From: Prolixibacteraceae bacterium JC049
GTDB lineage: Bacteria > Bacteroidota > Bacteroidia > Bacteroidales > Prolixibacteraceae
Direction of reading: 5' to 3'
DNA: 64,000 nt
Assembly: GCA_023369685.1 (NCBI GenBank)
Contig: SACZ01000006.1
Coordinates: 63,715 to 127,714, forward strand
Shown here in pieces: positions 45,000 through 54,719 of this stretch (the first letter of the stretch is position 1; every line of letters begins with the position of its first letter). The notes under the pieces were generated by a model. The model was not told where the DNA came from. It saw only the letters and a program-made list of their open reading frames with translations, and ran no database searches. The position numbers and the translations under genes are program-made.

Positions 45000-47828
45000 A
45001 TGAAACCATTCAACTCCCTTATTTCCCTTATCATATTGATACTTCTAAGCATTCCCTCTTTTGCTCAGGATTCCATTTCTGCAGATGCCATACATTCAGA
45101 ATTCTCCCGACACCAAACTGATAGTATAATCCGAAAATTGGTAAAACAGAAGAAACAACTTAAAGAGAGATACGCTCCACAACTCAGAAGCTTCAAAGCA
45201 AAGTTTAACCAAATGAACAATACTTATGGAGTGATGGAAATCGACTTTCAACTGGGGCTTAACTATCGTTATCAGTACGCATACGATTCAGCAATGATTT
45301 ACTATTCCAAATCACTAAAAGTGGCCTCTGAACTGAAAGTGTATCGAAAAATGGGGCGTTTGAATAATGAGATGGGGTTAATTTGTAGAAAGTCGGATCG
45401 CAATTTTGAAGCCATTCAGTATTACCTGGCAGCCATAGAAACTGTAGAAGAGAGTAAAAACTACTTTGACAAAGCCATTGCCGAAAATGGTATTGGTAAT
45501 ATTTACCTGGTACAGGCTGAATACCGAAAGGCCCTTAAGTATTTCAACGAATCGATGAAATATGGGCTAAACAGGAACAACAATTATCACCTGGAAATAA
45601 GTTACGGGAACTTAGGCGAAGTCTATTCTCTTTTACAGCAACCCGACTCGGCCAACTACTACATCAACAAGTCGTTAAAGCTGGCAAAAAAACGAAAAAG
45701 TACTGTTGCACAAGGAATTTGCTATCAATTATTGGGCAAAGTACAAGTGAACACAAAAAATTATGACAAAGCATATAAACTCTACATCAAAGCGTTAGAA
45801 TTTCAACGAATAAAAAATGACAAACGTTATTTGAGTGCCATATTGGTAGATTATGGAGCCTTGTGTGTGAAGCTAAAAAAATACAATGAAGCAGAGAAGA
45901 GTTTACTAGAAGCCCAAAAACTGGCAACCAATATTCACTCATTAGAACAACTGGTTATTCTCTACTCAGCATTGTCCGAGATGTACCGAGCCCAATCACA
46001 GTTTCAATTGGCATCCAATGCTCAGCAGATGCTTTTAGTTCATAAAGATTCACTCTTTAACACCCTGCAAACTACAGCAATAAATAACCTTGAGTTTAAT
46101 TACCAAACCAAAGAGAAGGAGCAACAGATTGAACTTCTTGCCACTCAGAATCAATTAATTGAACAATCGAAAATATCCCAACAACGCTTGTTCTTCGTCA
46201 CTATCGTTTTATTGGTTTTTTTACTCTTTGTACTCTATTACAGAATACATATTCGTAAGAAGGTGATTGCTGAACGTCAGAAAATGAATCAATTGAAATC
46301 CAATTTCTTTGGTAATATTTCGCATGAGTTTCGCACTCCGCTAACTCTTATTTCTGGTCCTGTAGAGCAATACCTGGAAAAAGCAAAGAATGAAACCGAT
46401 CAAAGAAATTTTGAGTCGATCCTTAGAAACACTAACCGATTACTAACATTGGTCGATCAATTGCTCGAAATTTCAAAAATTGATGCAGGTAAAATTCAAA
46501 TAAAAGCAGCTAAAAACGATATATCAAAGTCGCTATGGGCAATTGCTTCGGCATTTCAATATCATGCACAACAAAAAAACATTAGCTACACCATTCAAAT
46601 TGATGATAGTAATGAGTGCTGGTATGACTATCACGTGATTGAAACGATTGTGCTCAACCTGTTGTCCAATGCATTTAAGTTTGTTCCCAATGATGGTAAT
46701 GTAACCATATCGTACCACAACAAGAATCATCTGGCAACCATTTCTGTGGCTAATACCAGCAAACAGATCTCCGAAGAACAGATACAAAATATCTTTCAGC
46801 GCTTTCATCGTTTAGATGAGAACACACAAGGAATGGGAATAGGTCTGGCTTTAGTAAAAGAATTTGCTCACCTATATCGTGCCAACATTGAAGCTAATTT
46901 CAATGAAAACCAAGAAATTGTGTTTACCTTCTCATTCAATACTTCGAAGAAACATTTCTCAGAAGCAGAACTTGTTACTGATTCAATTAACCTTCCGAAG
47001 GTAGCTAAGGTTATCGATCTTCCTGCTGAACAGTACCAAAACAATGCAGAGCAAGAGCAACCATCAAATAAACCAGTATTGCTACTAGTCGAAGATAATG
47101 CCGATATGCGACGTTATATCAAAGAAATAATCGGGAATGATATGGATGTAATTGAAGCCGAAAACGGTAAAATTGGACTACAATTAGCTATTGCTCAGGT
47201 ACCCGACATTATTCTTTCGGATTTAATGATGCCTGAAATGGATGGGCTGGAATTATGTAATGCACTTAAACAAAACGATTGTACTCAGCATATCCCAGTC
47301 GTTTTATTAACTGCCAAATCTGATCAGGACGATGTTGTTAAAGGTTTGCAACAGGGTGCCAACGATTATATTTCTAAGCCATTCAACAGAAAAGCATTGA
47401 AGATAAAGCTAAATAACATGCTGTTGCACCAGCAGCAAATGCAATCAGTTTATAGAAACGAGTTAGAGATAAAACCACTCGAATTGGTTTTCCCTTCATC
47501 TGAAATGAAATTTGCTCAAAATGTACAAAAGGTTATTCAAGAGTTTATCACCAATTCCGATTTTTCAGTCGACCAGTTTTGTACTGAAATGGGATTAAGC
47601 AGGACTCAATTGCATCGAAAATTGAAAGCGCTTACGGGGCATTCGGCTACCGCTTTTATTCGATCTCAACGAGTAAAAATGGCTGCCGAGATGTTGAAAT
47701 CTTCTCCTGAGTCTATTTCGGAGATTGGCTATCAGGTTGGTTTTAACGACGCATCCTACTTTTCAAAATGTTTTAAAGAAGAATTCAACTGTACTCCAAG
47801 TGAGTATTTCGAAAACAACAAACAATAG
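45000..47828 (+). CDS. Hybrid two-component system: TPR sensor kinase, receiver and AraC domain
   Basis: One-protein two-component regulator of 942 residues. Order: signal peptide (about 1-22), tetratricopeptide repeats in the periplasm (about 90-350), one membrane helix (about 397-415), HisKA with phospho-acceptor H442 (NISHEFRTPL), ATPase domain (NLLSNAFKFVP, GMGIGLALVKEF), receiver domain with D741 (LSDLMMPEMDG), and a C-terminal AraC-type helix-turn-helix domain (about 840-940, IGYQVGFNDASYFSKCFKEE). Unlike classical hybrid regulators of glycan use it senses through TPRs rather than a two-bladed propeller. Candidate operators lie at 47861-47896 and 48096-48131. Confidence 0.95.
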   Translation: MKPFNSLISLIILILLSIPSFAQDSISADAIHSEFSRHQTDSIIRKLVKQKKQLKERYAPQLRSFKAKFNQMNNTYGVMEIDFQLGLNYRYQYAYDSAMIYYSKSLKVASELKVYRKMGRLNNEMGLICRKSDRNFEAIQYYLAAIETVEESKNYFDKAIAENGIGNIYLVQAEYRKALKYFNESMKYGLNRNNNYHLEISYGNLGEVYSLLQQPDSANYYINKSLKLAKKRKSTVAQGICYQLLGKVQVNTKNYDKAYKLYIKALEFQRIKNDKRYLSAILVDYGALCVKLKKYNEAEKSLLEAQKLATNIHSLEQLVILYSALSEMYRAQSQFQLASNAQQMLLVHKDSLFNTLQTTAINNLEFNYQTKEKEQQIELLATQNQLIEQSKISQQRLFFVTIVLLVFLLFVLYYRIHIRKKVIAERQKMNQLKSNFFGNISHEFRTPLTLISGPVEQYLEKAKNETDQRNFESILRNTNRLLTLVDQLLEISKIDAGKIQIKAAKNDISKSLWAIASAFQYHAQQKNISYTIQIDDSNECWYDYHVIETIVLNLLSNAFKFVPNDGNVTISYHNKNHLATISVANTSKQISEEQIQNIFQRFHRLDENTQGMGIGLALVKEFAHLYRANIEANFNENQEIVFTFSFNTSKKHFSEAELVTDSINLPKVAKVIDLPAEQYQNNAEQEQPSNKPVLLLVEDNADMRRYIKEIIGNDMDVIEAENGKIGLQLAIAQVPDIILSDLMMPEMDGLELCNALKQNDCTQHIPVVLLTAKSDQDDVVKGLQQGANDYISKPFNRKALKIKLNNMLLHQQQMQSVYRNELEIKPLELVFPSSEMKFAQNVQKVIQEFITNSDFSVDQFCTEMGLSRTQLHRKLKALTGHSATAFIRSQRVKMAAEMLKSSPESISEIGYQVGFNDASYFSKCFKEEFNCTPSEYFENNKQ

Positions 47829-47860
47829 CAATACTCTATAACTCCCTCATTATAAATAGA

Positions 47861-47896
47861 TGTAACATTTGGCACAGCCTATGTAACATATCTCAT
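47861..47896 (+). promoter_or_regulatory. Direct-repeat pair, candidate AraC-type operator 1
   Basis: TGTAACATTTGGCAC at 47861 and TGTAACATATCTCAT at 47882 are spaced exactly 21 bases start to start, the two-turn phase used by AraC-family proteins. The pair lies between the hybrid regulator and its terminator. Confidence 0.5.
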
Positions 47897-47941
47897 AGCG
47901 CTATTATAAACACCTCATTTTGCTGATTATACCATTTTATT

Positions 47942-47969
47942 TCCACCTAATTGAAAATCATTAGGTGGA
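47942..47969 (+). terminator. Intrinsic terminator of the hybrid regulator
   Basis: TCCACCTAA (47942-47950) and TTAGGTGGA (47961-47969) form a perfect 9-bp stem with a 10-base loop, followed by TTCTTTATTT. Confidence 0.85.
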
Positions 47970-48095
47970 TTCTTTATTTATCTACTCCCCTCTCATATTA
48001 CACTATAAAGCTGACACTTACACCAACAACATATATAAGTTCCCCTGACTCTCACTTTCCACAAACAAAACCATAACAACCTCATTTCCAACACA

Positions 48096-48161
48096 TGTAA
48101 CATTTGTCATATCATCTGAAACATATGAAATCGACAAATATGTTAGCCCTCTCTACTTTTA
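48096..48161 (+). promoter_or_regulatory. Direct-repeat pair and promoter, candidate AraC-type operator 2
   Basis: TGTAACATTTGTCAT at 48096 and TGAAACATATGAAAT at 48117 are again 21 bases apart. They end 23 bases before TACTTTTA at 48154-48161, a near-consensus minus-7 box for the OmpA-like gene at 48235. The second half-site therefore abuts the expected minus-33 region, the usual place for an activator. The remainder of 47829-48234 is AT-rich and empty. Confidence 0.6.
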
Positions 48162-48234
48162 CATCACAAAACATTTCTAAGCTTTTTCACAAATAAAACC
48201 CATTTCAATATTCACATTAAAAAAGCATGAACCC

Positions 48235-49515
48235 ATGAAGACTAAACTCCTAATTCTAATAACACTTTTCCTCTCCTTTAGTGTTATTGCTGTTGCCCAA
48301 AAAGAGGTAGATATTAAGGAAAAAACAGAAAAGAAAGTTACCAATCGTGTCAATAAGAAGTCGGATGAACTATTGGATAAAGGTCTCGATAAAATAGAAA
48401 AAGGAATTGGTAGCTTATTCAAAAGAAAAAAGAAAAAGAAGAAAAAAAAGAAGCGCAATGAAGAAGTCGTGATCGAGCAACAAGAACAGGCTTCTACCCC
48501 TGAAGCTCCTGCTCAACCAGCTGCTCCTACGACTCCAAAAATGGATGTAAAATGGAGTCGGTTCGATTTTGTCCCTGGCGATGAAGTTCTTTTTGAAGAT
48601 GCACCAGACCTTATGGAAGAAAACGGTGAATTTCCATCACGCTGGGATTTACAAGCAGGTAATTGCGAAATAGTAAATGTTAACGGAGAAAATGTAATTG
48701 CATTTCCTCAAGGAGGAACCATTACGCCTTATTTAACCAATGCAAAAGAGGACTATATACCAGAGGTGTTTACTGTAGAGTTTGATGCCTATTTCCGCCC
48801 GGAATATGCTCGTAGAATATACCTTTACTTGTGGGATAAAAAGAATCACAGATCCAACGGGAATTCATCAGTTAGTTTCAATGTCAATTCTGCCAGTCTA
48901 AACACAGGCAACTACAGTGGAAGTCTTCCTGGCAAAAAAGGGAACTACAGCAAAGAAGGTGGTTGGAGACACTTCTCAGTAGCATTTACAAAAGGAAAAC
49001 TCAAGGTTTATGTCAATGATACTCGATTAATAAATATACCTCGCTATTCGGCTAACCCATCTGGTATTTCCATTCAGGTAGAAGGTTATTCCTCAGACAA
49101 ACCAGAAGATTTGCAATACATTAAAAACGTGCGCATAGGCAAAGGCGGAGTAAAATATTACGACAGAATAATGCAAGATGGCAAAATTGTCTGCAATGGA
49201 ATTCGATTCGATGTAAACAAAGCCACTTTAAAGCCCGAAAGCATGGGATCAATCAACAAGATTTTCCAATTGATGACAAAGAAAACCGATTTGAGATTCA
49301 GTGTTGAAGGTCATACCGATGCAGATGGAGATGACGCTAAAAACCTCTCGCTTTCAGAGCAACGCGCAAAAACAGTTATGGACAAACTTATTTCAATGGG
49401 AATTACTGCAGACCGACTTAGCAGCAAAGGCCTTGGTGAAAGCAAACCTGTTGATAACAACAGTTCTCCAGAAGGAAAAGCCAACAACCGAAGAGTTGAA
49501 TTTGTCAAGCTGTGA
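48235..49515 (+). CDS. OmpA-family protein with lysine tract and LamG-like region
   Basis: Exported 426-residue envelope protein. A signal peptide (about 1-22) is followed by a charged helix and a basic tract (48421-48456, K-R then nine lysines then R), a proline/alanine-rich linker, a beta-sandwich region (about 100-305) and a C-terminal OmpA peptidoglycan-binding domain (about 320-426, with VEGHTDADGDDAKNLSLSEQ and NRRVEFVKL). It probably anchors a surface or periplasmic domain to the cell wall. The A-rich tract has mixed G bases but could still slip. The end of the gene is part of an 80-bp triplication. Confidence 0.9.
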   Translation: MKTKLLILITLFLSFSVIAVAQKEVDIKEKTEKKVTNRVNKKSDELLDKGLDKIEKGIGSLFKRKKKKKKKKKRNEEVVIEQQEQASTPEAPAQPAAPTTPKMDVKWSRFDFVPGDEVLFEDAPDLMEENGEFPSRWDLQAGNCEIVNVNGENVIAFPQGGTITPYLTNAKEDYIPEVFTVEFDAYFRPEYARRIYLYLWDKKNHRSNGNSSVSFNVNSASLNTGNYSGSLPGKKGNYSKEGGWRHFSVAFTKGKLKVYVNDTRLINIPRYSANPSGISIQVEGYSSDKPEDLQYIKNVRIGKGGVKYYDRIMQDGKIVCNGIRFDVNKATLKPESMGSINKIFQLMTKKTDLRFSVEGHTDADGDDAKNLSLSEQRAKTVMDKLISMGITADRLSSKGLGESKPVDNNSSPEGKANNRRVEFVKL

Positions 49516-49690
49516 GTGCAGAATCAAATTTATTTGAATTATGCCGAGCAGTACTGACAAATCAAAAACACAGTGAAAAATTTGTCAAGCTGTGAGTGCA
49601 GAATCAAGTTTACTTGAATTATGCCGAACAGTGCCGACAAATCAAAAACACAGTGAAAAGATTGTCAAACTGAAAGCGCAAAATCAGATA
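49501..49690 (+). repeat. 80-bp tandem repeat covering the OmpA gene 3' end
   Basis: Copies start at 49501, 49581 and 49661, exactly 80 bases apart. The first begins inside the last codons of the OmpA-like gene (FVKL-stop), the second is nearly identical, and the third is partial (about 30 bases) and more diverged. The repeat contains TTTGTCAAGCTGTGAG and ends CAGTGAAAA. Confidence 0.88.
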
Positions 49691-49756
49691 AGTAATTTGT
49701 ACAAATAGAATTACACTATAATTAATAATCCACATTTTACCCTAAAAACACACTCT

Positions 49757-50527
49757 ATGAAATCACATGAAATCGACTACAAAATTGGTGGTCACGACAT
49801 TCAGTATGTTGAGATAGAATTGGACCCGAATGAAACTGTTATTGCTGAAGCAGGTGCAATGCTTTACATGAAAGAAGGAATCCATTTCGGCACCAAAATG
49901 GGCGACGGTTCAGAACCAGAAAAAGGTCTATTTGGTAAACTCCTTTCTGCTGCCAGCAGAAAAATAACCGGAGAGTCAATTTTCATCACCCACTTCACCC
50001 ATCAAGGAATAGGAAAAAGCCATGTTGCATTCTCTGCTCCTTATCCAGGAACAATTATTCCTCTGGAATTGGATAAATTGGGTGGTTCTGTTATTGTTCA
50101 GCGAGATGCCTTTCTATGTGCGGCATTAGGTACAAAAATTAGCATGCACATTAATACTAATGTTATCTCCGGAGTATTTGGAGGTGAGGGATTTATTCTT
50201 CAGAAACTTCAAGGAGATGGTATGGCATTTATTCATGCCGGAGGAACAATTATTGAGCATGAGTTAAACGACGAAGTTATCCGTGTTGATACGGGCTGCG
50301 TTGTTGGATTCGAAGAAGGCATTGAATTTTCTGCCACCCGAGCTGGTGGTTTAAAATCGATGATCTTCGGAGGAGAAGGTTTAGCACTAGCCACTTTACG
50401 AGGAACAGGTAAAATCTGGCTACAATCAATGCCTATCAATAAGCTGATCCAGTCCATGTCGATTTCAGGTGGAAATTCGAAAAAAGAGGGAGGAACTTCC
50501 ATCTTAAATCAATTTCTAGAACAATAG
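49757..50527 (+). CDS. TIGR00266/AIM24-family protein
   Basis: A 256-residue cytoplasmic protein of the AIM24/TIGR00266 family, which has a double-stranded beta-helix fold and is widespread but of unknown function. The opening [19 protein letters not shown], the segment EAGAMLYM (about residues 31-38), and [21 protein letters not shown] (about 143-163) are typical. Length is normal. It is followed by a terminator at 50531-50546. Confidence 0.9.
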   Translation: MKSHEIDYKIGGHDIQYVEIELDPNETVIAEAGAMLYMKEGIHFGTKMGDGSEPEKGLFGKLLSAASRKITGESIFITHFTHQGIGKSHVAFSAPYPGTIIPLELDKLGGSVIVQRDAFLCAALGTKISMHINTNVISGVFGGEGFILQKLQGDGMAFIHAGGTIIEHELNDEVIRVDTGCVVGFEEGIEFSATRAGGLKSMIFGGEGLALATLRGTGKIWLQSMPINKLIQSMSISGGNSKKEGGTSILNQFLEQ

Positions 50528-50530
50528 CTT

Positions 50531-50550
50531 AGCTGATAAATCAGCTTTTT
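50531..50550 (+). terminator. Intrinsic terminator after the AIM24-family gene
   Basis: AGCTGA (50531-50536), loop TAAA, TCAGCT (50541-50546), then TTTTT. It is a compact stem-loop directly after the stop codon. Confidence 0.8.
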
Positions 50551-50655
50551 AAATGTGAATTGGGAAGTTAGTATGTCGGTGATTCCAAAAGGAACCCGGC
50601 ATACTTTTAAAACTCTCCTATACTCCTTATTCCCATCAACCCAAAAACAATTACC

Positions 50656-51834
50656 ATGAAAAAAATAGTACTCATCCTTATTGCACAACTTATTATTGGA
50701 ACATCTTTTGCCCAAAAAACTTCTTTTTCTGGTGAATGGCAATGGATTAAAACCATAAAAGATGGAGTTGAAAAAAAAGAAAAGACCAAAATAAAATTTG
50801 CAGCCGATGGCACCATATGGGTAGAGGTATTCAATATTGGTAATTGGAAGTTCAATAAGGCTCAGAAGGAGGTTCTGCTTAAGAATAATATGGGTGAAAA
50901 TGAGTTAAATGGAATGCATAAAGTATTGGAATTAACTGAGCGTTCATTAATTATTCAAAAAGGAAAAGAGATCTACTATTTTAATCACATCAACACCGAT
51001 AAGATTAATCAGGACAATAGTCAATCCCAACTAGTTGGCACTTGGAAGCTAAATCATAAGGTATTCGACGAAATATTTTTACAATTAGAGCTTCCCAATA
51101 AGTTCCGTTTTATCTCTTGCTCTCCCAATACTACCACCAGCACAAGTGGAGAATGGCATTTTATCCCCAACACTAATCAACTGGAATTAGCAGGAACACC
51201 TGAACAGTTCATCCTAAAAGGAAAGTCAAAAATAAAAGATATTTCTGCTCATTCCCTAGCCTTGATAACTCCTCGTGAAACATTACTTTTTGACAAAGTT
51301 AACCCAACAGATATTGAATGGCTCCCATTTACAATTAAGGACTTTGAAAACACTGAGAATAATACAAAACAACTCCCCAAAGCATGGCAGAACGACAACA
51401 ACTTTATCAATCATCTAGGTAAATTAAATGGTTTGCTATACGATACAAAAATCTATGTAGAACAAGCCAAAGCACTGAAAAATGCACAGATTTTAAAGAA
51501 GATAAAAACGACTAAAGAGTCTGTGAGTATTTCTAACATTATAATGCATAAATACGACACTCTTCAATATTCTGAAAATTATATAGGACACCTGATGAAC
51601 CAAAATAACTGTTTCTTCCCTGAAGAAGAGCCTGGTCATTTCCGAGTAATTGGAAAAGCCCAACTCAATGGTTACCAATGTACAATAATAGAGGCCATTA
51701 ATGGTGATTCAAAAATGAAATATTGGATGATCGATAATCAACCCGGAGTTTATGCCAAAATTATTACTCAAACAGAGAATACATTTCTAAAGGAAACATC
51801 ATACAATGTTATTACTCTAAGCAAGAGTTATTAG
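50656..51834 (+). CDS. Exported protein of unknown function, two lipocalin-like segments
   Basis: A 392-residue protein with a signal peptide (about 1-20, ending SFA). Two segments resemble each other and the small lipocalin-like beta-barrels common in Bacteroidota: FSGEWQWIKTIKDG (about 24-100) and LVGTWKLNHKVFDE (about 127-215). The C-terminal part (about 240-392) is different. No enzyme motif is seen. It is the first of three exported proteins encoded close together on the plus strand. Confidence 0.7.
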   Translation: MKKIVLILIAQLIIGTSFAQKTSFSGEWQWIKTIKDGVEKKEKTKIKFAADGTIWVEVFNIGNWKFNKAQKEVLLKNNMGENELNGMHKVLELTERSLIIQKGKEIYYFNHINTDKINQDNSQSQLVGTWKLNHKVFDEIFLQLELPNKFRFISCSPNTTTSTSGEWHFIPNTNQLELAGTPEQFILKGKSKIKDISAHSLALITPRETLLFDKVNPTDIEWLPFTIKDFENTENNTKQLPKAWQNDNNFINHLGKLNGLLYDTKIYVEQAKALKNAQILKKIKTTKESVSISNIIMHKYDTLQYSENYIGHLMNQNNCFFPEEEPGHFRVIGKAQLNGYQCTIIEAINGDSKMKYWMIDNQPGVYAKIITQTENTFLKETSYNVITLSKSY

Positions 51835-51867
51835 CCCGTTTCATTCCCATTCATTAAAACCGAAATT

Positions 51868-53598
51868 ATGAGATCGATATTACTATTTTTCACTGTTCTA
51901 CTTTTTTACCAGGTAAATGCTCAAACCAATATTGAAGTGGAAATTCCTAAAGCATTTCTGAATGAAATGTTTCGCTCGCCCAACGATAAATATTTGGTAG
52001 CATGGAGTGGTGGCGTACAAATGGCTATCACCAATAAATCGGGAGAAGTTATTCAATCGCAAGGTGTAATTACTGCTGTTGAAGATTTTTTGAACTCAGA
52101 ATTTACTCAACTAACCCGTAGGCATTTCAAATACAATCTAAAGACTCCTCCCAAACGCATCACAACACCAGATAACAGAAAATGGGCTGCCCATTGTGGC
52201 TACGATCCAAATAGAAACATAAGCTTTCAAGATATTCGAATGGGCAAAGGAAGAGATTGGCCCGAGCAAATAACAACAGATGTGTGGGGGCTGAATTTCT
52301 CCAAGAAAACCTCAATTCCTGCAACAATCATTGATGAGAAAAGTGGTAAACGTGATGTAATTACTGTTGCTCTTCAGGCTACTTCAATATTCTATTACCA
52401 TAAAAACGAGCGACAAGACCTAAAGGGAGAAATAAAACGTACTGATGGCTACAAATTATGTGGGAAAGTAGGTATGTATCGATTGGGACCTGGTCGTCAT
52501 CGATTTAAGGTTTATACCGAACTGGATACTAATCAATTCGAATTTACACAGAAACTATACCTTGGAGACTACATGGTACAATACCTGTGGCCCGATGGAA
52601 CTTTTGTTGAACTCGATCCACACATTGTATACGATCCATTTGGGAATCCACAGGAGCTTAGCTATGAAATTGAAACTTTCAAAGGAGAAATAACTGGTTC
52701 TTTGAAGAACAAAGAGACCTTTGAGTGGGTAAAAAATCAACAAGTAAAGCTTAAACCGGAATGCGAAGATTCAGGACTACCAGAAATGACAACCACATCT
52801 GATGAAAACGGGAAATTTACCTTTTCGAATGTACCTACGGGGGTATACATTGTAGAAACACGAGGAGCAGAACCAAGGAATGCTGGTTTAACAGATAAAT
52901 CAAACCCAAAAGTTAACCTTGGTGAAATCAGGGTGAATATAGAATCGAAATACGACGTGTTTCTTACCTACAATGCACCCAATTTCTCCTTTGCCAAAGT
53001 TGTTTGGGAAAATGTTGAAGTTGCATTCCCTGTCGATAACAAAGAGATTCAAACATTAGATATATCGAGCTACAATGGTGATGAATCGGAGGATATGATT
53101 ACAGGAACCGATGGAAAACCAATAAAACTCCCCTATCAAATGAAAGTTCCGGGAATGGGCACCGAAATATTTTACGGTTTACCCGAAGAAGAGTATGGAC
53201 GCCCTAAAGTTATTTCGGTAAAAAAGCTGGGATCGGGATACAAAACGTTCGATGGATTCAGCATTTGTTTGGAAGAAGATGCACTAAACGATTTTGTAAT
53301 CCATAAAGTTAGTACAAGTGGAATTACTATTGATTTTAGTTTTGATTTAAGAGGATATGCAGAAGGAAGACAAATTATGCAACTGGATGTATCTACAATT
53401 AGTCAAATGGAAACTAAAATGTTAGGCACAGAAAACTACAGAGCTCAGCCTCTTCTCTTTCCATCGATAAAACTGAATCAGGTTGCTATTGAAAAGCTCC
53501 GAAATGGAGAAGAAATGGAATTCTATAGTAACTCTTCATCTCCTTTAGGTAATGCGACTGTTACAATACAGTTTCAACCTAAAACTTCTGAAGAATAG
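51868..53598 (+). CDS. Exported protein with a carboxypeptidase-regulatory-like domain
   Basis: A 576-residue protein with a signal peptide (about 1-18). A carboxypeptidase-regulatory/SpaA-like beta-sandwich lies at about 270-350 (TSDENGKFTFSNVPTGVYIVETRG). The rest is beta-rich with no catalytic motif that I recognise. It starts 33 bases after the preceding exported protein, so the two are probably co-transcribed. Confidence 0.72.
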   Translation: MRSILLFFTVLLFYQVNAQTNIEVEIPKAFLNEMFRSPNDKYLVAWSGGVQMAITNKSGEVIQSQGVITAVEDFLNSEFTQLTRRHFKYNLKTPPKRITTPDNRKWAAHCGYDPNRNISFQDIRMGKGRDWPEQITTDVWGLNFSKKTSIPATIIDEKSGKRDVITVALQATSIFYYHKNERQDLKGEIKRTDGYKLCGKVGMYRLGPGRHRFKVYTELDTNQFEFTQKLYLGDYMVQYLWPDGTFVELDPHIVYDPFGNPQELSYEIETFKGEITGSLKNKETFEWVKNQQVKLKPECEDSGLPEMTTTSDENGKFTFSNVPTGVYIVETRGAEPRNAGLTDKSNPKVNLGEIRVNIESKYDVFLTYNAPNFSFAKVVWENVEVAFPVDNKEIQTLDISSYNGDESEDMITGTDGKPIKLPYQMKVPGMGTEIFYGLPEEEYGRPKVISVKKLGSGYKTFDGFSICLEEDALNDFVIHKVSTSGITIDFSFDLRGYAEGRQIMQLDVSTISQMETKMLGTENYRAQPLLFPSIKLNQVAIEKLRNGEEMEFYSNSSSPLGNATVTIQFQPKTSEE

Positions 53599-53654
53599 AA
53601 ATGTTATAACCCAAGACTTAATATAAAATGATTCACATTTAAACCCGAAATAAG

Positions 53655-54605
53655 ATGAAAAGACTATTAATTCTATCAACAATTGCACTGCTGGCATTAA
53701 CTGCCGGAGCACAGAAATTCAAGCGTTACCCATTTAAATCTGGTATAGTTCAATTCCAATATACTGGAAAAACAACAGGAACAGAAACACTCTATTTCGA
53801 TGATTACGGAAGACTGGAAGCCCGTCATACTAAAACAACCACTAAAGTATTTGGAGTAAAAAGTACTGAAAACAAAATTACGATATTAAAAGGTAGTCAG
53901 ATGACCACCATCGACAACGAAGAAGGTACTAAACATACTATGACCAATCCTCTTTTAGCCAGTATGGCTGAAGAAAATATCGATTTTGAAGAGTTTGGGA
54001 AAAAGATGATGGAATCGCTAGGTTTCCAAAAGGTGGGCACAGAAACAGTAAAAGGAAAAACCTGTGAAGTATGGAAAGGAATAGGTACCATTTACACATG
54101 GAAAGGGTTGGCTTTAAGAACAGATATGAATATGATGGGATCGAAATTCACCATTCTAGCAACCGATATTAAAACCAACGTAAATGTTCCGGCAAAATAT
54201 TTTGCTATTCCTAAATCAATAAGTAGCAATAAAACATCTGCCACAGAAGAGGATACTCCCGACATGGCTCAAGGCATGGAAGGACTAGGTAAAATGTTTG
54301 AAGGTTTGGCCAATGGTTCCTCTGATAAGAAGAGTAAGGGACAGGATCCTGCTGCCATGCTATCCAGTTTAATGGAAATGGCTAATAAAAAAGAAAATCA
54401 AGAAGCTGTAAAAGAATTTTCTGATCAATCGGCTCAAATGATGCAGGCTGTAATGCAATTTGTTGCTACAGGAAAGAAGAAATTGGAAGACATGACATTT
54501 CCTGAGTTCAAGAAATTAGTAAAGCCTCATGCACCAACAGCTACAGACAAGCAGTTGCGAGAAGCATTTGAAGAAATGAGAAAAGGAGTAAATGACGAGG
54601 AGTAA
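53655..54605 (+). CDS. Exported protein of unknown function
   Basis: A 316-residue protein with a signal peptide (about 1-19, ending TAGAQ) and a DUF4412-like beta region (about 25-185, with FKSGIVQFQYTGKTTGTETLYFDDYG). It ends in a helical tail (about 195-316) rich in Met, Glu and Lys. It lies 56 bases after the preceding gene and is followed by a strong terminator, so it closes the three-gene run. Confidence 0.7.
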   Translation: MKRLLILSTIALLALTAGAQKFKRYPFKSGIVQFQYTGKTTGTETLYFDDYGRLEARHTKTTTKVFGVKSTENKITILKGSQMTTIDNEEGTKHTMTNPLLASMAEENIDFEEFGKKMMESLGFQKVGTETVKGKTCEVWKGIGTIYTWKGLALRTDMNMMGSKFTILATDIKTNVNVPAKYFAIPKSISSNKTSATEEDTPDMAQGMEGLGKMFEGLANGSSDKKSKGQDPAAMLSSLMEMANKKENQEAVKEFSDQSAQMMQAVMQFVATGKKKLEDMTFPEFKKLVKPHAPTATDKQLREAFEEMRKGVNDEE

Positions 54606-54634
54606 ATAGTTGTTTCTCAATTCTTATTAGGTCG

Positions 54635-54664
54635 AGGGATAGTCTATTGGGCTATCCCTTTTTC
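54635..54664 (+). terminator. Intrinsic terminator closing the exported-protein run
   Basis: AGGGATAG (54635-54642) pairs with CTATCCCT (54652-54659), followed by TTTTTC. It is a canonical rho-independent terminator. Confidence 0.88.
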
Positions 54665-54719
54665 AAACAATTTAGCTAACAATATCGTTTCTTTATTTAG
54701 AACCATTATAATCAAAGAC

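Noticed and set aside
48177-48458. Minus-strand frame rich in phenylalanine opposite the lysine tract
   Set aside because: It is the complement of the A-rich lysine codons in the OmpA-like gene and is not a gene.
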